This document shows, in pieces, positions 9,479 to 20,309 of a stretch of 64,000 nt of DNA. Position numbers and translations under genes: made by a program. The stretch comes from Tillus elongatus (Eukaryota; Arthropoda; Insecta; Coleoptera; Cleridae), in assembly GCA_964006375.1 (NCBI GenBank), contig OZ023265.1, positions 15,731,252-15,795,251 on the forward strand, given 5' to 3'. Position 1 is the stretch's first letter, and every line of letters begins with the position of its first letter. A model generated the notes under the pieces. It made no database searches, was not told where the DNA came from, and saw only the letters and a list, made by a program, of their open reading frames with translations.

Positions 9479-12342
9479 TCCAGTTAGTTAGTCCCCTGTG
9501 GGTCCTAAAAGAATAGGCCCAAGGTAACTCCTGCCTGTCGTACGAGGCGACTAATCGGAGTCAAGCAGGAGGTAGTGGACTTTTCGCTTATGTGATAGTA
9601 AAGGATTTTTTCACGTCCGAGGTGGTACCACCCCTTAGATCAAGTGGCCGGTGAAGTCCCAACGGACGTTTCCGGTTCTGGTGTATGAGTCGGTTTCCCT
9701 TATAAACAAAAATGATGATGGCTCCTCCTTGCACAAAAGATTACAGAGATAAAATACCCCTCCATTCGGATCTCCGGGAGAGGGGTGTACAGGGGGCGCC
9801 GGCATCAAGATTTAACATATCCTTCTCGAATATATGTGGCCTAAATTCTAACCTGAACTGCTTCCACCATTTCCTCCAGGCTAATAGGCCCCAACTCCTC
9901 TTTCTCACCAAAACCCAAATCAGTGCCAAAACAGCCACTAATCACCTTAATTTCCCGGGATATGAGCTCCTTACTTCCTTTAGATTGCATGGAGGTGTGT
10001 GCGCATACGTCCGTAGCAATCTACCCTGCAACAGACTTCCCAATTTAGAAACTGGAAGAAAATACATACTTTGGATGGAACTCTCTCTCAGGGCTGCAAC
10101 TAAATTTATCTGTTGCATTTACCGGTCACCTTCTGACAACAATGTTGTCCAGCTCTTAGACTATCTTTCTGAAAAAACCGACCATCTGATTTCTGAATAT
10201 CCTTCCTCCGAGGTCACTAGTCCATAATAAGGAATGGCTAGGATCTTCAAAAACCGATTGACAAGGGAAGGCAGCAGAGGCCTTTATAGTCAGCAATTAT
10301 GTAGCCAATATGGTTCAGCAACCTACTTACTTTCCTCGCATAACACAGAGCTCAAATCTCTTGGATTTCATTCTTACTACAAAACTTGAATGCTCTAAGA
10401 TATCAGTCACCGCCCCCCTTGGTCGCTCAGACCATGACATTGTCACTGCTTCCTGGGCAATGCAACCCGAGGTCACACAGTCATTACACTAACGTATCGT
10501 TTGGCACTACAACTCCGTGATCTGGGAACAAATGCGGGACTAGTTTTCCTCATTTCCATGGGCGTCTGTCTGCTTCTCTCATCCTGACCCCTCTGATATC
10601 TCACAAAACGTCACCGAAATTATCCAAGCTGGCATGGAATTATTTACTCCACGTAGACAGAAAACCTCTTCAGCCTCTCAACAGCCGTGACAAGGCCAGA
10701 CTTGAAAAGGTGAAAGCTCACAAAACGCTTCTACACAATCTCAGTCAAGAAAACCGTCAAGCATTTAACGAAGCAAGAAACCGCTATGTCCACATTCTTT
10801 CTGAGGCAAAAAACTCGTTTAATAACCACATCAAAAACAACGTCCTCTGAAGTTCCAACGGCAACAAATCCTTCCGGACTCTTGCTAAATCTACTGGGAA
10901 TAATTTCTGCAAGAACACGTTTCCACCTCTTATTTTAGGGGATGAAATTGTTTCTACCGCCCTGGGCAAAGCTGAACTTCTTGCTTCATTGTTCGCCGGC
11001 AATTCTACTCCGAACCCACGTCCAAATGTACAACCACCAACAGTCCCCAATATCGCGCATAAAATGACCGATGTCATTTTCAAAACCAAAAAAGTTACTA
11101 CCAGGAAAGCCTCTCTCTAATCCTCGACAGGCAGTATGGATTCCGTCAGTGCAGAATAATTGCCGACCTCCTTCCCTTTGTCACCTATTCTTGAAAGAAG
11201 TCTATGGAACTACACGGTGAATCCCAGATTTTCGCTTTAGACATATCCAAAGCATTCGACCAGGTCTGGCACGCAGTGCTGCTTAATAAATTTCTAGACT
11301 ATGGCCTACCACCAAAACTCTGTACCTGTACAGCAAATTTCCTCTCCAACCGGAGCATTTCTGTTGTCGTAGATGGCCATTCCTCTAAACTGTGTACAAT
11401 TAATGCAGGAGTTCCCCAAGCTTCAGCTTCAGCCCCTACTTTGTTTCTCTTCCACATCAATGACCTCATCTCTAGCACTTACAACCCAGTTCACAGTTAC
11501 GCTGACGACAGCACCCTACACTTAAATATACAATACTCTAAGACTGTCTCTTTAGCCTAATTAGGTGAGGATCGCAGACTCGTTGAGGGTTCTGTCTCCG
11601 TGGATCTCCAAAAAATATTAGACTGTACAATTCAACCCCAGCAAATCTCAGTCTTGCTTTCTATCTCATAAGAGATACACCAGCCCTAGACCCATCAAAA
11701 TGAACAACCAAGTTATTCAAAATAATGAGTCATTTTCACTTGTTGGCATTTCTGTGGATCGAAATTGGCGCCAAGATATCACAGAAATTGCAGAAGCGGC
11801 TGCTAAGAAATTAGGTTTCCTCTTCCGGGCTCGCAAATACTGTTCACCAGCTAATCTCTATACCTTATATACTTAACAAATAAGGCCAAACCTCGAATAC
11901 TGCTCTCACATTTGGGGTAACGCTGCCGAGCTATACGTCTCATCGGTGACCCTACCTTTACATAAAGGTTGCCATCCCTTGCCCACCGACGTGTGGTTGA
12001 TGACCGCTCTTTATTTTATAGATGTCTGCACGGGAACTGCTCAGAGAAGCTTTCTTCCATAGTTCCTCCACCTGCTGCCCCCAACAGATCTACCAAGGGA
12101 ACAGAGCGAATGCACCGTTTTACTGTCCAGGTCACCAGACATAGAACATCTTGTTATGCCCGCTCTTTTGTCCCGAGGATTTCTAAGTTGTGGAATTCCT
12201 TGCCGGCACCAGTTTTTCCTTCTCCTCCGGACCTTCAAACCTTCAAGTCCAAAATATACAAGTTGCTTCTTTCCTCCTTGTCGACACCCACGGTACGATA
12301 GTATTTAGGTTGTGAGCCCTTTCGTGGTGTGAAATATTAAAA
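9479..12342 (+). pseudogene. LINE B2: long Jockey/CR1-group LINE with endonuclease and RT
   Basis: The most complete LINE B. 9490-9700 resembles the 5'/inter-ORF block of insect LINEs (AGAATAGGCCCAAGGTAACT). 9712-10490 is the APE-like endonuclease (FSNICGLN near its start, QLLFLTKTQ, then the C-terminal SDHDIV at about 10428-10445). 10700-11100 is the linker. An internal deletion near 11100-11120 removes the RT N-terminus. 11120-11560 gives ALDISKAFDQVWHAVLLNK and an intact YADD (about 11498-11509). 11640-12304 gives the C-terminal part ending FVPRISKLWNSLPAPVFPSP, with the stop at 12302. Several stops and frameshifts make it inactive. Confidence 0.85.
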
Positions 12343-12522
12343 AAATAATAACTTATTGTTTGAAAATGTACAAACATTTCCGAAAATAAACTAAAATTGT
12401 TTCCGAAAAAACTAGTTTCCTAGCCTACGTACCTTAGGTTAATAGCAAACTGAGTTATTGAATTTTGAAGCACCTAATGAAAACTCGCTACCGAAACGCA
12501 CTGACTGCGTCTAGATTTTTTT
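12343..12522 (+). repeat. TA-core short form, right part
   Basis: Continues the 9351-9478 element after LINE B2 (ACTTATTGTTTGAAAATG) and ends in the terminal hairpin CGCACTGACTGCGTCTAGA before a T run. Confidence 0.75.
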
Positions 12523-13002
12523 TACAAGCATGCATCATATTTCGATGAAAAATGCAATAAGGAATGTTAAAAAAAAATGTAGGTAACACCAACGACTTAT
12601 TGGTCACCCTGTAATTGTCAAAATAATTTTATAGGATGCAGCTCAAGACATCCTATAGGTAAGGTAAGCTTGGCTCCAGTGTTTTTACTCACTCTGTATG
12701 CTGTTTGCAAGGAATTCTTTCTGTATTGATTGAAGTTGAAAGAAGAACACTTTTCCAGATTTTTGGCCTTATAGAGTATTCCATGCTGACATATTAATGA
12801 AGATACAGTCCGTCAAATGTGCCTCTGCTGTTTTAAAAAAGTGGCCATCATTTTTGAATGACTCGGTATATACCCCAACAACATACATTGGATGAATCGC
12901 CAAAACAAGGGGAATACAAAAGTAAAACAATATCCAGCATGTGCCATTTAAAAAAAGTGAAGTTTGGGTTGTATCTAACTTATGCGACACCCTTTATATG
13001 AC
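12523..13002. other. Fragment of a TA-core-associated flank; no gene
   Basis: 12525-12670 resembles, in reverse, the stretch at 25905-26125 and the one at 63110-63330 (CAACGACTTATTGGTCACCC; GATGCAGCTCAAGACATCCT). The rest is AT-rich without recognisable content. Confidence 0.5.
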
Positions 13003-13355
13003 AAGTACACTTGGAGAAACCGAAATCACCACAACACATTTTAAAAAGACCTGACGATCGTTTCACTAACCAAGTTAGCGTCATCAGAGGATGAAAAATT
13101 CTAACTATTTTAAAAACTAACATCACCTTATATACCGGATCTTAGGTAAAGGGACCGAACTGAAATGGGAAAATAAACGCAGGCAAATTCTGCAGTGTAT
13201 TGTATTTTTATCGCGGGACGAGGTCTGCACTGTCCCTACTAACTTATTTTAGATAAGTTAGTAGGGACAGTGCAGACCTCGTTCCGATCGTCAGATCTTT
13301 TTAAAATGTGTTGTGGTGATTTGGGTTTCTCCAAGTGTACTTGTCAGTGCTCATC
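13003..13355 (+). mobile_element. Family-1 hammerhead foldback element, diverged copy
   Basis: The left arm AAGTACACTTGGAGAAACC is inverted at the right (CCAAGTGTACTTGTC), followed by the family tail CAGTGCTCATCACAGGTTT. The inside holds a second perfect foldback (about 13213-13285: GGGACGAGGTCTGCACTGTC and its complement). No clear target duplication was found. Confidence 0.7.
13050..13090 (-). ncRNA. Hammerhead-ribozyme-like motif, family 1, canonical core with GUC triplet
   Basis: Complement reads CCT, CTGATGA, extra C, stem II GCTAAC-TTG-GTTAGT, GAAAC, GATC, GTC, AGG. CUGAUGA, GAAA and the GUC triplet are all canonical. The stem II bases differ from the other copies but stay complementary (covariation). 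Outer stem I ATTTT/AAAAT also pairs. Confidence 0.8.
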
Positions 13356-13356
13356 A

Positions 13357-13541
13357 CAGGTTTCAATATCTCAAAAAATAACAAAGTTATTTTGGTGAAA
13401 TTTCGTCAGTATGTTGCCCTTGTAACTCCACCACATACAAAAGCTCAACCATCTAGGTTTATAGAAAACTGAGTTATGCAAATTTCAAACAGTTAATGAA
13501 AATTCGCTACCGTAACGCACTTGCTGCGTTCCCAATTTTTT
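13357..13541 (+). repeat. TA-core repeat, 3' fragment
   Basis: Internal block (ATCTCAAAAAATAACAAAGT; TCTAGGTTTATAGAAAACTG) ends in the hairpin ACGCACTTGCTGCGTTCCCA before a T run. Confidence 0.75.
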
Positions 13542-14435
13542 TCTTTTGTAGACGCATCTAGTTACTTACAAGAAGTCGTTAGTTACGCCTGAGAACATAA
13601 ACATATGTAACGACGGTTTCTGCAAAAAGAGTCTTTATTTTTTCTAGGTGTCTTAGAATGGAAAAAAGTCGTGTGATGAGAATAAATTCTGAAACCGAGC
13701 TATTGTTACACCCCTCGAGTACTCTCTAGAATGCGAAGAAAATCCCCAGCGCGAGTGCAGTGCACACAATAATCAGTGGAGTTCATCATTAACTTCTACT
13801 CCTTTAATTACCTTCGTGAATAAACACTCAACATTGTTGCAGTGTGCCATGAAAAACGCAAATACAATACCAGCCACATAATTAGACTTGTTCTCCCATA
13901 GAACTTATCTCTCTGTTTACGTGAGGGTTGATTTTTATTAGTTTCACTACACGTCTTGACGATTTCTCGAGTGTTTCCATTTGCCCCCTCCGTTTCTCCT
14001 TCTGTTTCTATTTGTTTTAAGGAGTTTTTATTTGATTGGACGCTACATTTGATAGCTCATTTTATAAAACAATTCTATTAGCTTTTACAAATAATACTGA
14101 CAAATTAACCACTTGTTAGTTTTTCCAGGAAAGTTTGGTCTTTAGTTTGCTCTTATCGTGAAGCGGTTTACAGAAAGAGGTAATCAAATTCTATCGGGGA
14201 AATAATAGGTAAAGTTTCTGGCTTGTTTGTTTATTTTTCCGGTTGTGGGTTTCTGAAAGTTTCGTATTTATTCGAATATTTGTTAATTTCGGTATATTTG
14301 TGTTTGTTTTGAAATACATAGACTGGTAACAACAACAAAGTCTTAATAATAAATCTACACTCTCTCTAAGGAAATAGGTCATTATACGGGGTGTTTCATC
14401 GAAAATATGGCATACAAATATAGTTAACTGGTCCG
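13542..14435. other. No recognisable gene
   Basis: AT-rich noncoding sequence. No supported feature. Confidence 0.5.
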
Positions 14436-14612
14436 TCTGGTTCACAGACGGTTCCGGCGGGGAGCGTGAGACGGGGGCAGGCGTTTATTCGGAAGGTCAT
14501 AGTATTTCTCTCGCAGCTCATGCACTGGTCTTTCAAGCCGAAATGTACGCCATATTGCACTGCGTGCACAGTAGCTGCTCGTACCTAAAGGTATTGTGGG
14601 TGCGCAAGAAAA
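14436..14612 (+). pseudogene. LINE D RNase H domain, N-terminal part (split by a TA-core insertion)
   Basis: A plus-strand frame gives VWFTDGSGGERETGAGVYSE followed by GHSISLAAHALVFQAEMYAI, the first half of a LINE-encoded RNase H. The first catalytic Asp (TDGS) and the Glu in QAEMYA are present. It breaks at about 14612 and resumes near 16040. LINEs with this domain belong to R1/LOA/I-type lineages. Confidence 0.75.
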
Positions 14613-14618
14613 AAAAGT

Positions 14619-15193
14619 TCGGGACGCAGCAAGTGCGTTAAGGTAGTGAATTTTTATTCAATACTTCAAATTTCAATAACTCAAGTTTCTACGAACTTAG
14701 AAAGTTGAGTTTTGGTTTATAGTAGGGTCTTACCAAGAGCAACATATTCGCCAAATTTCATCAAAATAACTTTGTAATTTTCGGAGAAAAAATTTTTTTT
14801 CGAAAGAAAACTCAAAATTGGAAAAACTTAATTTTCTATAAACTTGTGTGGTAAGGTCTTCATCAAGGCAATATCTCCACCAAATTTCATTAAAATAACT
14901 TTGTAACTTTCTAAGAAAAAAAGTTTTCTCGAAATAAAACTCAAAATTTGAAAACCTTAATTTTTTATGAACGTAGAAAGTTGAATTTTGGTGCATAGTA
15001 GAATCTTACCCAGTGCAACATATCCACCAAATTTCATTAAAGTAACTTGGCAATTTTCGGTGAAAAAAAAATTTTAAAAGAAAACTCAAAATTTTCCCGG
15101 AAAACCTTGTCCCATTTTCCTGCCATTAATAAAAGAAAGGCACTTACCGAGTTTCATCGAAATCGGTTAATTATTTTTTAAGTTAGCTGTTGG

Positions 15194-15255
<62 letters not shown>

Positions 15256-15368
15256 TGATACTGACCACGAATATGGGTTCTAGGGGTCCTAATTCGCGCT
15301 CATTTGAAAAAATTTTCTCACCATCGATACCACTCTATTAGTGCATTTCTTTTAATAAAAATTCACTT
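14619..15368 (-). repeat. TA-core repeat, near-complete reverse copy
   Basis: Begins with GGACGCAGCAAGTGCGTTAA and has two or three ~110-bp internal units (AAATTTCATTAAAATAACTT). The (TA)n tract is at about 15197-15251. It ends at the leader hairpin near 15330-15367. It interrupts the LINE D RNase H domain. Confidence 0.8.
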
Positions 15369-15985
15369 AAAAAACCTACTTACTAAACTTAATAATTATT
15401 AACTACTTACTAAGTTATCCTCTAGTTAGTTATACGTTATAGTAGTTAAAAAGTCCCTTAAAAAGTTAACCTTTAAATTTATAATATTATCCACTGAGTT
15501 AATCACAGCATCACAATTATTTTGTCCACTTATTAAGCAACCCGAAATAGTGGCCATCATAATAATAATAATTGTCTTGTTAGAACATGTAAACCACAAC
15601 GAAATGATCTAATTAAAAATCAATTCGACGCGAAGACGAAAATTACTAGGTAGTAGGTACACACGCTCTACCAAAAGTCCACTACAAACTGAAGTGTGTA
15701 ATTTTATAGCGCACAACATATTGCTTATTCGGTCGTTTTCGACAACGATCGGTGATCATTTCGCACTGAAGTATCGAATTTCCGGGAGAGCACCGAAAAA
15801 TACACACCGCCGCCTAACTGATTTATATAGATATAGATGTATATAGCGTCTGCAACGATTATTACTATACTTATGACTTATTCTGATTCTATATTCTGTG
15901 TTAATGGCTGCCGAATGCAGGAGGTAAAAAAGACAATAAAAATTTATTAAAATATAGCATAGCAAAAATATTATTTTTTCCACGG
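15369..15985. other. No recognisable gene
   Basis: AT-rich insert between the TA-core end and the resumed LINE D frame. No motif seen. Confidence 0.5.
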
Positions 15986-15989
15986 CAGG

Positions 15990-16690
15990 AGCCGCCCCTG
16001 TGCGTGCAAGAGAACAATGGGGGGGGGCTAGACTAACAATTGGATCCTCATAACCACAGACAGCCAGGCAGCTCTTAAGGCCCTAAGTAGCCCACGGGTA
16101 AATTCCAGGCTGGTAAGTGAATGCCAAGACGAGGCGTGCAATCTGGCTGGGCAGAATGAGGTCACCCTCATCTGGATGCCTGGTCACTCGGTAGTCAAAG
16201 GCAATGAAGAAGCTGACAGTTTCGCGAAGAGACGATAAGCAGAACCATTGATGGAAGCAGAACCGGCCCTGGGCGTGACAAAGAGCACTGCCAGGGATCC
16301 ATTAAGTCCTGGGTCAGAAATGAACATAAGGTGTACTGGGCAGACTGTCCAGGGCTCAGGCATGGGAAGTCAGCAATTGAGGAACCCGGTTCAAATAGAG
16401 GTGTGGAACTGCTAAATCTTAGCAGAAGGCAGCTCAGGAACATCACAGGACACTTGACGGGACACATGGCTGTTAAGAAACACCTGCATAAAATGGGACG
16501 GTTCTAGGGGGACTTGGCATGCAGACTCTGCGGCGAGGGGAAGGAATCAGCCCACCAGATCTTCTGTGAGTGTAAAGCTCTGGACCACAAAAGAAAGCTG
16601 ACCTACAGACAGCCTAGTTTGGATACAGAACAATATAAACTTCACCCTACCAGTTGCTGGACAGACTTGTTCAAGGCAAAGTGATTTTGG
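15990..16690 (+). pseudogene. LINE D RNase H C-terminus and post-RNase H zinc region
   Basis: The plus strand gives ITTDSQAALKALSSPRVNSR, then VTLIWMPGHSVVKGNEEADS (third and fourth RNase H residues: D of TDSQ and the EEAD block). After a frameshift come the RRQLRNITGHLTGHMAVKKH block and CRLCGEGKESAHQIFCEC, the H/C-rich tail typical of R1/LOA-like LINEs. Stops (for example near 16240 and 16508) show it is dead. It continues the domain begun at 14436. Confidence 0.75.
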
Positions 16691-17472
16691 AATGGGTGGA
16701 GTAAAAAAGACAAAGGCCATGCACGGTAAGTCAAAGGCTGCGGTGCTATCGGGGCGGCAAAGACGCAGACGGGCTCTAAGGAAAGAAATAGATAACTGGT
16801 GTCAAAATAAAATCATTAAGACAAAGATTTATACACATGGTGATTCTTTAATCTTACAAAAGATTTTAAGGAGCGATTCCTTGTCAAAAACTAAAGGGGG
16901 TGTTTTACATAAAAATATTTCCAAAAACATCTCCATTTGGAGTTACACCCATTCAATAGTGTAGGATAAAATAAACTGCTTATTTAGTTTTTCAAATTTG
17001 AAGATACGTGAAAGAATAAAATTTTTGATATAACTTTACCTTATCAAAAGCTTTCCTACACCAATATTCTTATTCGTCTCTCACCCTCAGAAGGGATTGA
17101 AAATTGTAACGCTTCATGAGTTTTTCATTGTACATTTTTGTGGAGTTTCAAAATTTCAATTCGAAAAATGCTCTTTTACAGCCCGACTCACTCCGAACCA
17201 TTGTAGTTTTCCGCATTTTTTTTCGTTAAATTTGCCGTTTTTGAGCAAAAACAATTAAATACATGTCATGGAATGAACGAAATAATCACAATTGTCACTG
17301 TCACTATTTGTGTGGTTATACATTTAAAAGACCGTATAAGTCGTGCACTACAATACACGTGTCAATTGGCTTTATCGATACACAGTGATTATGAAAGCAA
17401 GGATTATCAGATGAAATTCCCGATAATGTATTATCTTTAAAAAAATTATGTTGCAAAGAAGACAGTAAAAAC
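16691..17472. other. No recognisable gene
   Basis: The frame at 16692-16964 is basic but without a recognisable motif, and may be LINE D 3' sequence. The rest is AT-rich. Confidence 0.5.
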
Positions 17473-17816
17473 TATGTGTGTGTTTTTGTTTCTTTAACGT
17501 CGGCCAATTTCCGCGACTATGGCCAATTACCGACACCAGGGAGCAGTTTCACCTCACTGTCCTGGAAATTTTGCAGAACCCCTGCCTTTCTGTAAGGAGA
17601 GTAGGGATCTTTAACGTGCCCAACATCGCATTGACACGGGACCGACGGCTTTACGCCCCCTCCGAAGGGCGGAACGTGCAGACATTCATCTTGCTCAAAT
17701 ACAATGCCAGAACCTCAGTTGATGTTAATTTTACAGTTTGTACTGAAAAAGTGAAAGGAGTAGCCCAGTACCCTTGAGTTCAGAGGCACACGTTCTTACC
17801 CCTGAACCACCGAGAT
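17473..17816 (-). repeat. tRNA-derived SINE, copy 2
   Basis: Same family as 364-735. Tail TTAAAGAAACAAAAACACAC and body block CTTCGGAGGGGGCGTAAAGC on the minus strand. Box A (TGGTTCAGGGG) is recognisable. The box B segment is deleted. It lies just before the gypsy relic. Confidence 0.8.
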
Positions 17817-17864
17817 TCTTTAGCGAAAACTAATTTTACACTGACATTTGTTAAAAAACACCCT

Positions 17865-18345
17865 TCATTTGGACCAATGATTGTGAAAAAGCATTCAAGA
17901 CACTAAAGCAGGCTCTCTGTTCGTCCCCGATTTTGACATACCCCCAGCCTGGTCACCGGTTTATTTTGGACACAGACCCGAGCAATGTTGGCATTGGCGG
18001 CGTGCTTTCACATGAACAGGGAAGCCAAGAGAAGGTTGTAGCGTATTTCAGCAAAGCACTGTCCAAAGCAGAGAGGAACTGCTGTGTGACGAGAAAAGAA
18101 CTTCTAATTATTATCAATACGTTGGAACATTTTCACAAATATCTATATGGTCAAGAATTTTTACTGAGAACCGATTACGCTTCACTACGTTGGATTATTC
18201 AATTTAGAAATCCAGAGGGTCAGATGGCCAAATGGCTAGAACGCCTTTAAGAATACAACTTTACCATCGAATACCGCCCAGGACGACAGCACGGTAATGC
18301 CGACGCCCTATGCAGGAGACCTTGCTCACCAAATGCAATCATTGC
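17865..18345 (+). pseudogene. Ty3/gypsy pol: RNase H domain
   Basis: Frame from FIWTNDCEKAFKTLKQAL (RT thumb/RNase H junction) through FILDTDPSNVGIGGVLSHEQ, VVAYFSKALSKAERNCCVTR KEL and LLRTDYASLRW. It ends after a TAA (18248-18250) with EYRPGRQHGNADAL. RNase H acidic residues D (LDTD), E (KEL) and D (RTD) are visible. The upstream RT, protease and gag are absent, and the element starts abruptly next to the SINE. Confidence 0.9.
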
Positions 18346-18559
18346 CTCTCTGGCGAAAATAGGAAAGGGTTGATCTCGAAGTGTGTAGGAGGACAACAGT
18401 GCAAACAGTTAACCCATAGAGGTTAATGCAAGACCAAAAAGAAGACCCTGATATCCAGCCAGTCTACAGATAGAAGGAGACTTGCCACCAAAGACCCGCT
18501 TGGTCCGAAGTTAGTGATAAAAACGCTGCCACCAAAAGTTACTGCGCCTAGTGGGACTC

Positions 18560-19345
18560 TATTGAAATCAAGCATGGTCTTTTGGTAAGGAATTGGGAGT
18601 CAGAGGATGTAACCCGCATAATGAAGCAAATAGTCCGCCCGCGGCCAAGAGTTAGAGAGGTAATCGAGGAGATCCATGATGGAGCAGGTGGAAGCCATTT
18701 AGGGGTGAAGAAAACTTTGGAGAAGGCCAGAGAACGTTTTTATTGGTTAAGATGTATAGCTGATATGGAGGAATAGTGCACAACCTGCCAAGAGTGTGCA
18801 TCCAGTAACGGACCTAAATCAAAAACCAGGAAGCGAATGAAACAGTACAACATGGAGCCCCATTGGAAAGAATTGCAATCAACATAGCTTGCACTTTTCC
18901 TAGAACAGAGACAGGAAATCGCTATATGCTTGTAGCCATGGATTATTTAAGCAAGTGGCCAGAAGTATCTGCGGTCCCGAATCAAGAGGCCACCACCCTT
19001 GTAGAAGTATTGGTAAATGAGTTTTTCTGCAGATTTGGCGCATCGCTAGAGCTCCACTCACCAAGGATAAAACTTCGAGTCGGCTGTATTTAGAGAGATT
19101 TCTAAGCAGATGAGAATCAGAAAAACGAGAACTACACCCATGCGCCCTCAATTTGACGGAATGGTGAAAATATTCAATGCTACATTGAAGTCCCACTTAA
19201 GAATATTTTTCAATGAACACCAAAAGGATTGGGACCGGCACATTCCACTATTTTTATGGCATACCGCTCGGCCGTACATGAGACTACCGGATATACCCCA
19301 GCCAGCGTAGTTTTTGGGCGAGAGTTAAGACTTTCTCCTGATCTC
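18560..19345 (+). pseudogene. Ty3/gypsy pol: integrase, catalytically dead
   Basis: The zinc-binding part holds IHDGAGGSHLGVKKTLEKAR and CTTCQEC, with a stop (18776-18778) between them. The core is NRYMLVAMDYLSKWPEVSAV, then EFFCRFGASLELHS, KTRTTPMRPQFDGMV, and PLFLWHTA. All three catalytic acids are lost. The first Asp is Asn (AINIA, about 18868), the second Asp with the DQG segment is deleted after LELHS (about 19060), and the Glu of DGMVE is Lys (about 19168). A decayed C-terminal region extends to about 19700. Confidence 0.88.
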
Positions 19346-19724
19346 ATATTTTGAAAACCCACAGATGCTCCACGTTCAACTAATGAATACACCAAAGATA
19401 TAGAAAGAAGAATAGAAGCCATCCACTCTGCTGCCAGAATGCATATATGAGTAGAAAGCAACCGCATGAAGACCCGTTATGAGGTGCGAGCTAATTCTAC
19501 TGATTTTAAAGAAGGAGATCGTGTGTAGTTTTACAATCCATACGACGCAAGGATGGTCACCGAAACTACATAAATGATGGGAAGGTTCGTATATAGTGGT
19601 CAAAATGATCAATGACGTTGTTTATCGCATTCAGAGGAGCTCGAAGAGCAAGATGAAGGTGGTCCATATGCACAGACTTACGCCATACCAAGAAATGTCA
19701 GAATTCGACTGGGACTGTCGCATG

Positions 19725-20135
19725 TAAGAAGGGGCAGTGGCACATCCGTCCCTATGAAAATTAAGTTTATGGACTCTGTTACTTTTATGGTCAGAGGCCG
19801 GTTGCAAAACTGTGTTGGTAACAGCGAACACTCTGGGATTATATTTCTGGAAGGGACCAGAAGTGACAGGTGTAGAACAGTGTAGAAGGTTTAGAATTTC
19901 TATGGACAGTATAAATACGGAACCGCACCTAGAGTAAGTTAGTCAGTAATAAATTAATAGAATAAGTGATCATAGAAGGCGAACAGTGAAATATGGAAAT
20001 TCTATGGATATTTAGTGATAGAGCGTAATATTTTAGTTGACAGTGTTGTTGGAAAATAGTTAGGTATAATAAATTAGTATTTTAAAAAGCTTTTTTTTTA
20101 GTCAACAAATTCAGAACCACGAAGAATGTAACAGT
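19725..20135 (+). repeat. Probable 3' LTR of the gypsy relic
   Basis: A purine-rich tract AAGAAGGGGCAGTGG (about 19727) precedes it, as a polypurine tract should. Inside are a TATA-like TATAAATACGG (about 19911) and AATAAA (about 19949). The right edge near TGTAACA (about 20130) is a guess. No 5' LTR is present for comparison. Confidence 0.45.
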
Positions 20136-20309
20136 AAAAAATAGTATTTAATCAACAAAACGAAATAATACTCCTTCTCCTGTTTTAATTATAATTTTAT
20201 GCCTTATTGCTGCTTAAAATAAATAAACTTCTTACAACAGGGACCGCCACCATATTTTAGGTTTTAGTTGTGGCGCTGGAGGCCTTGCAAGTTGGACACC
20301 CTGATTTAA

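Noticed and set aside
16692..16964. Small basic host protein
   Set aside because: It directly follows LINE D remnants, has no recognised motif, and its composition fits LINE 3' sequence.
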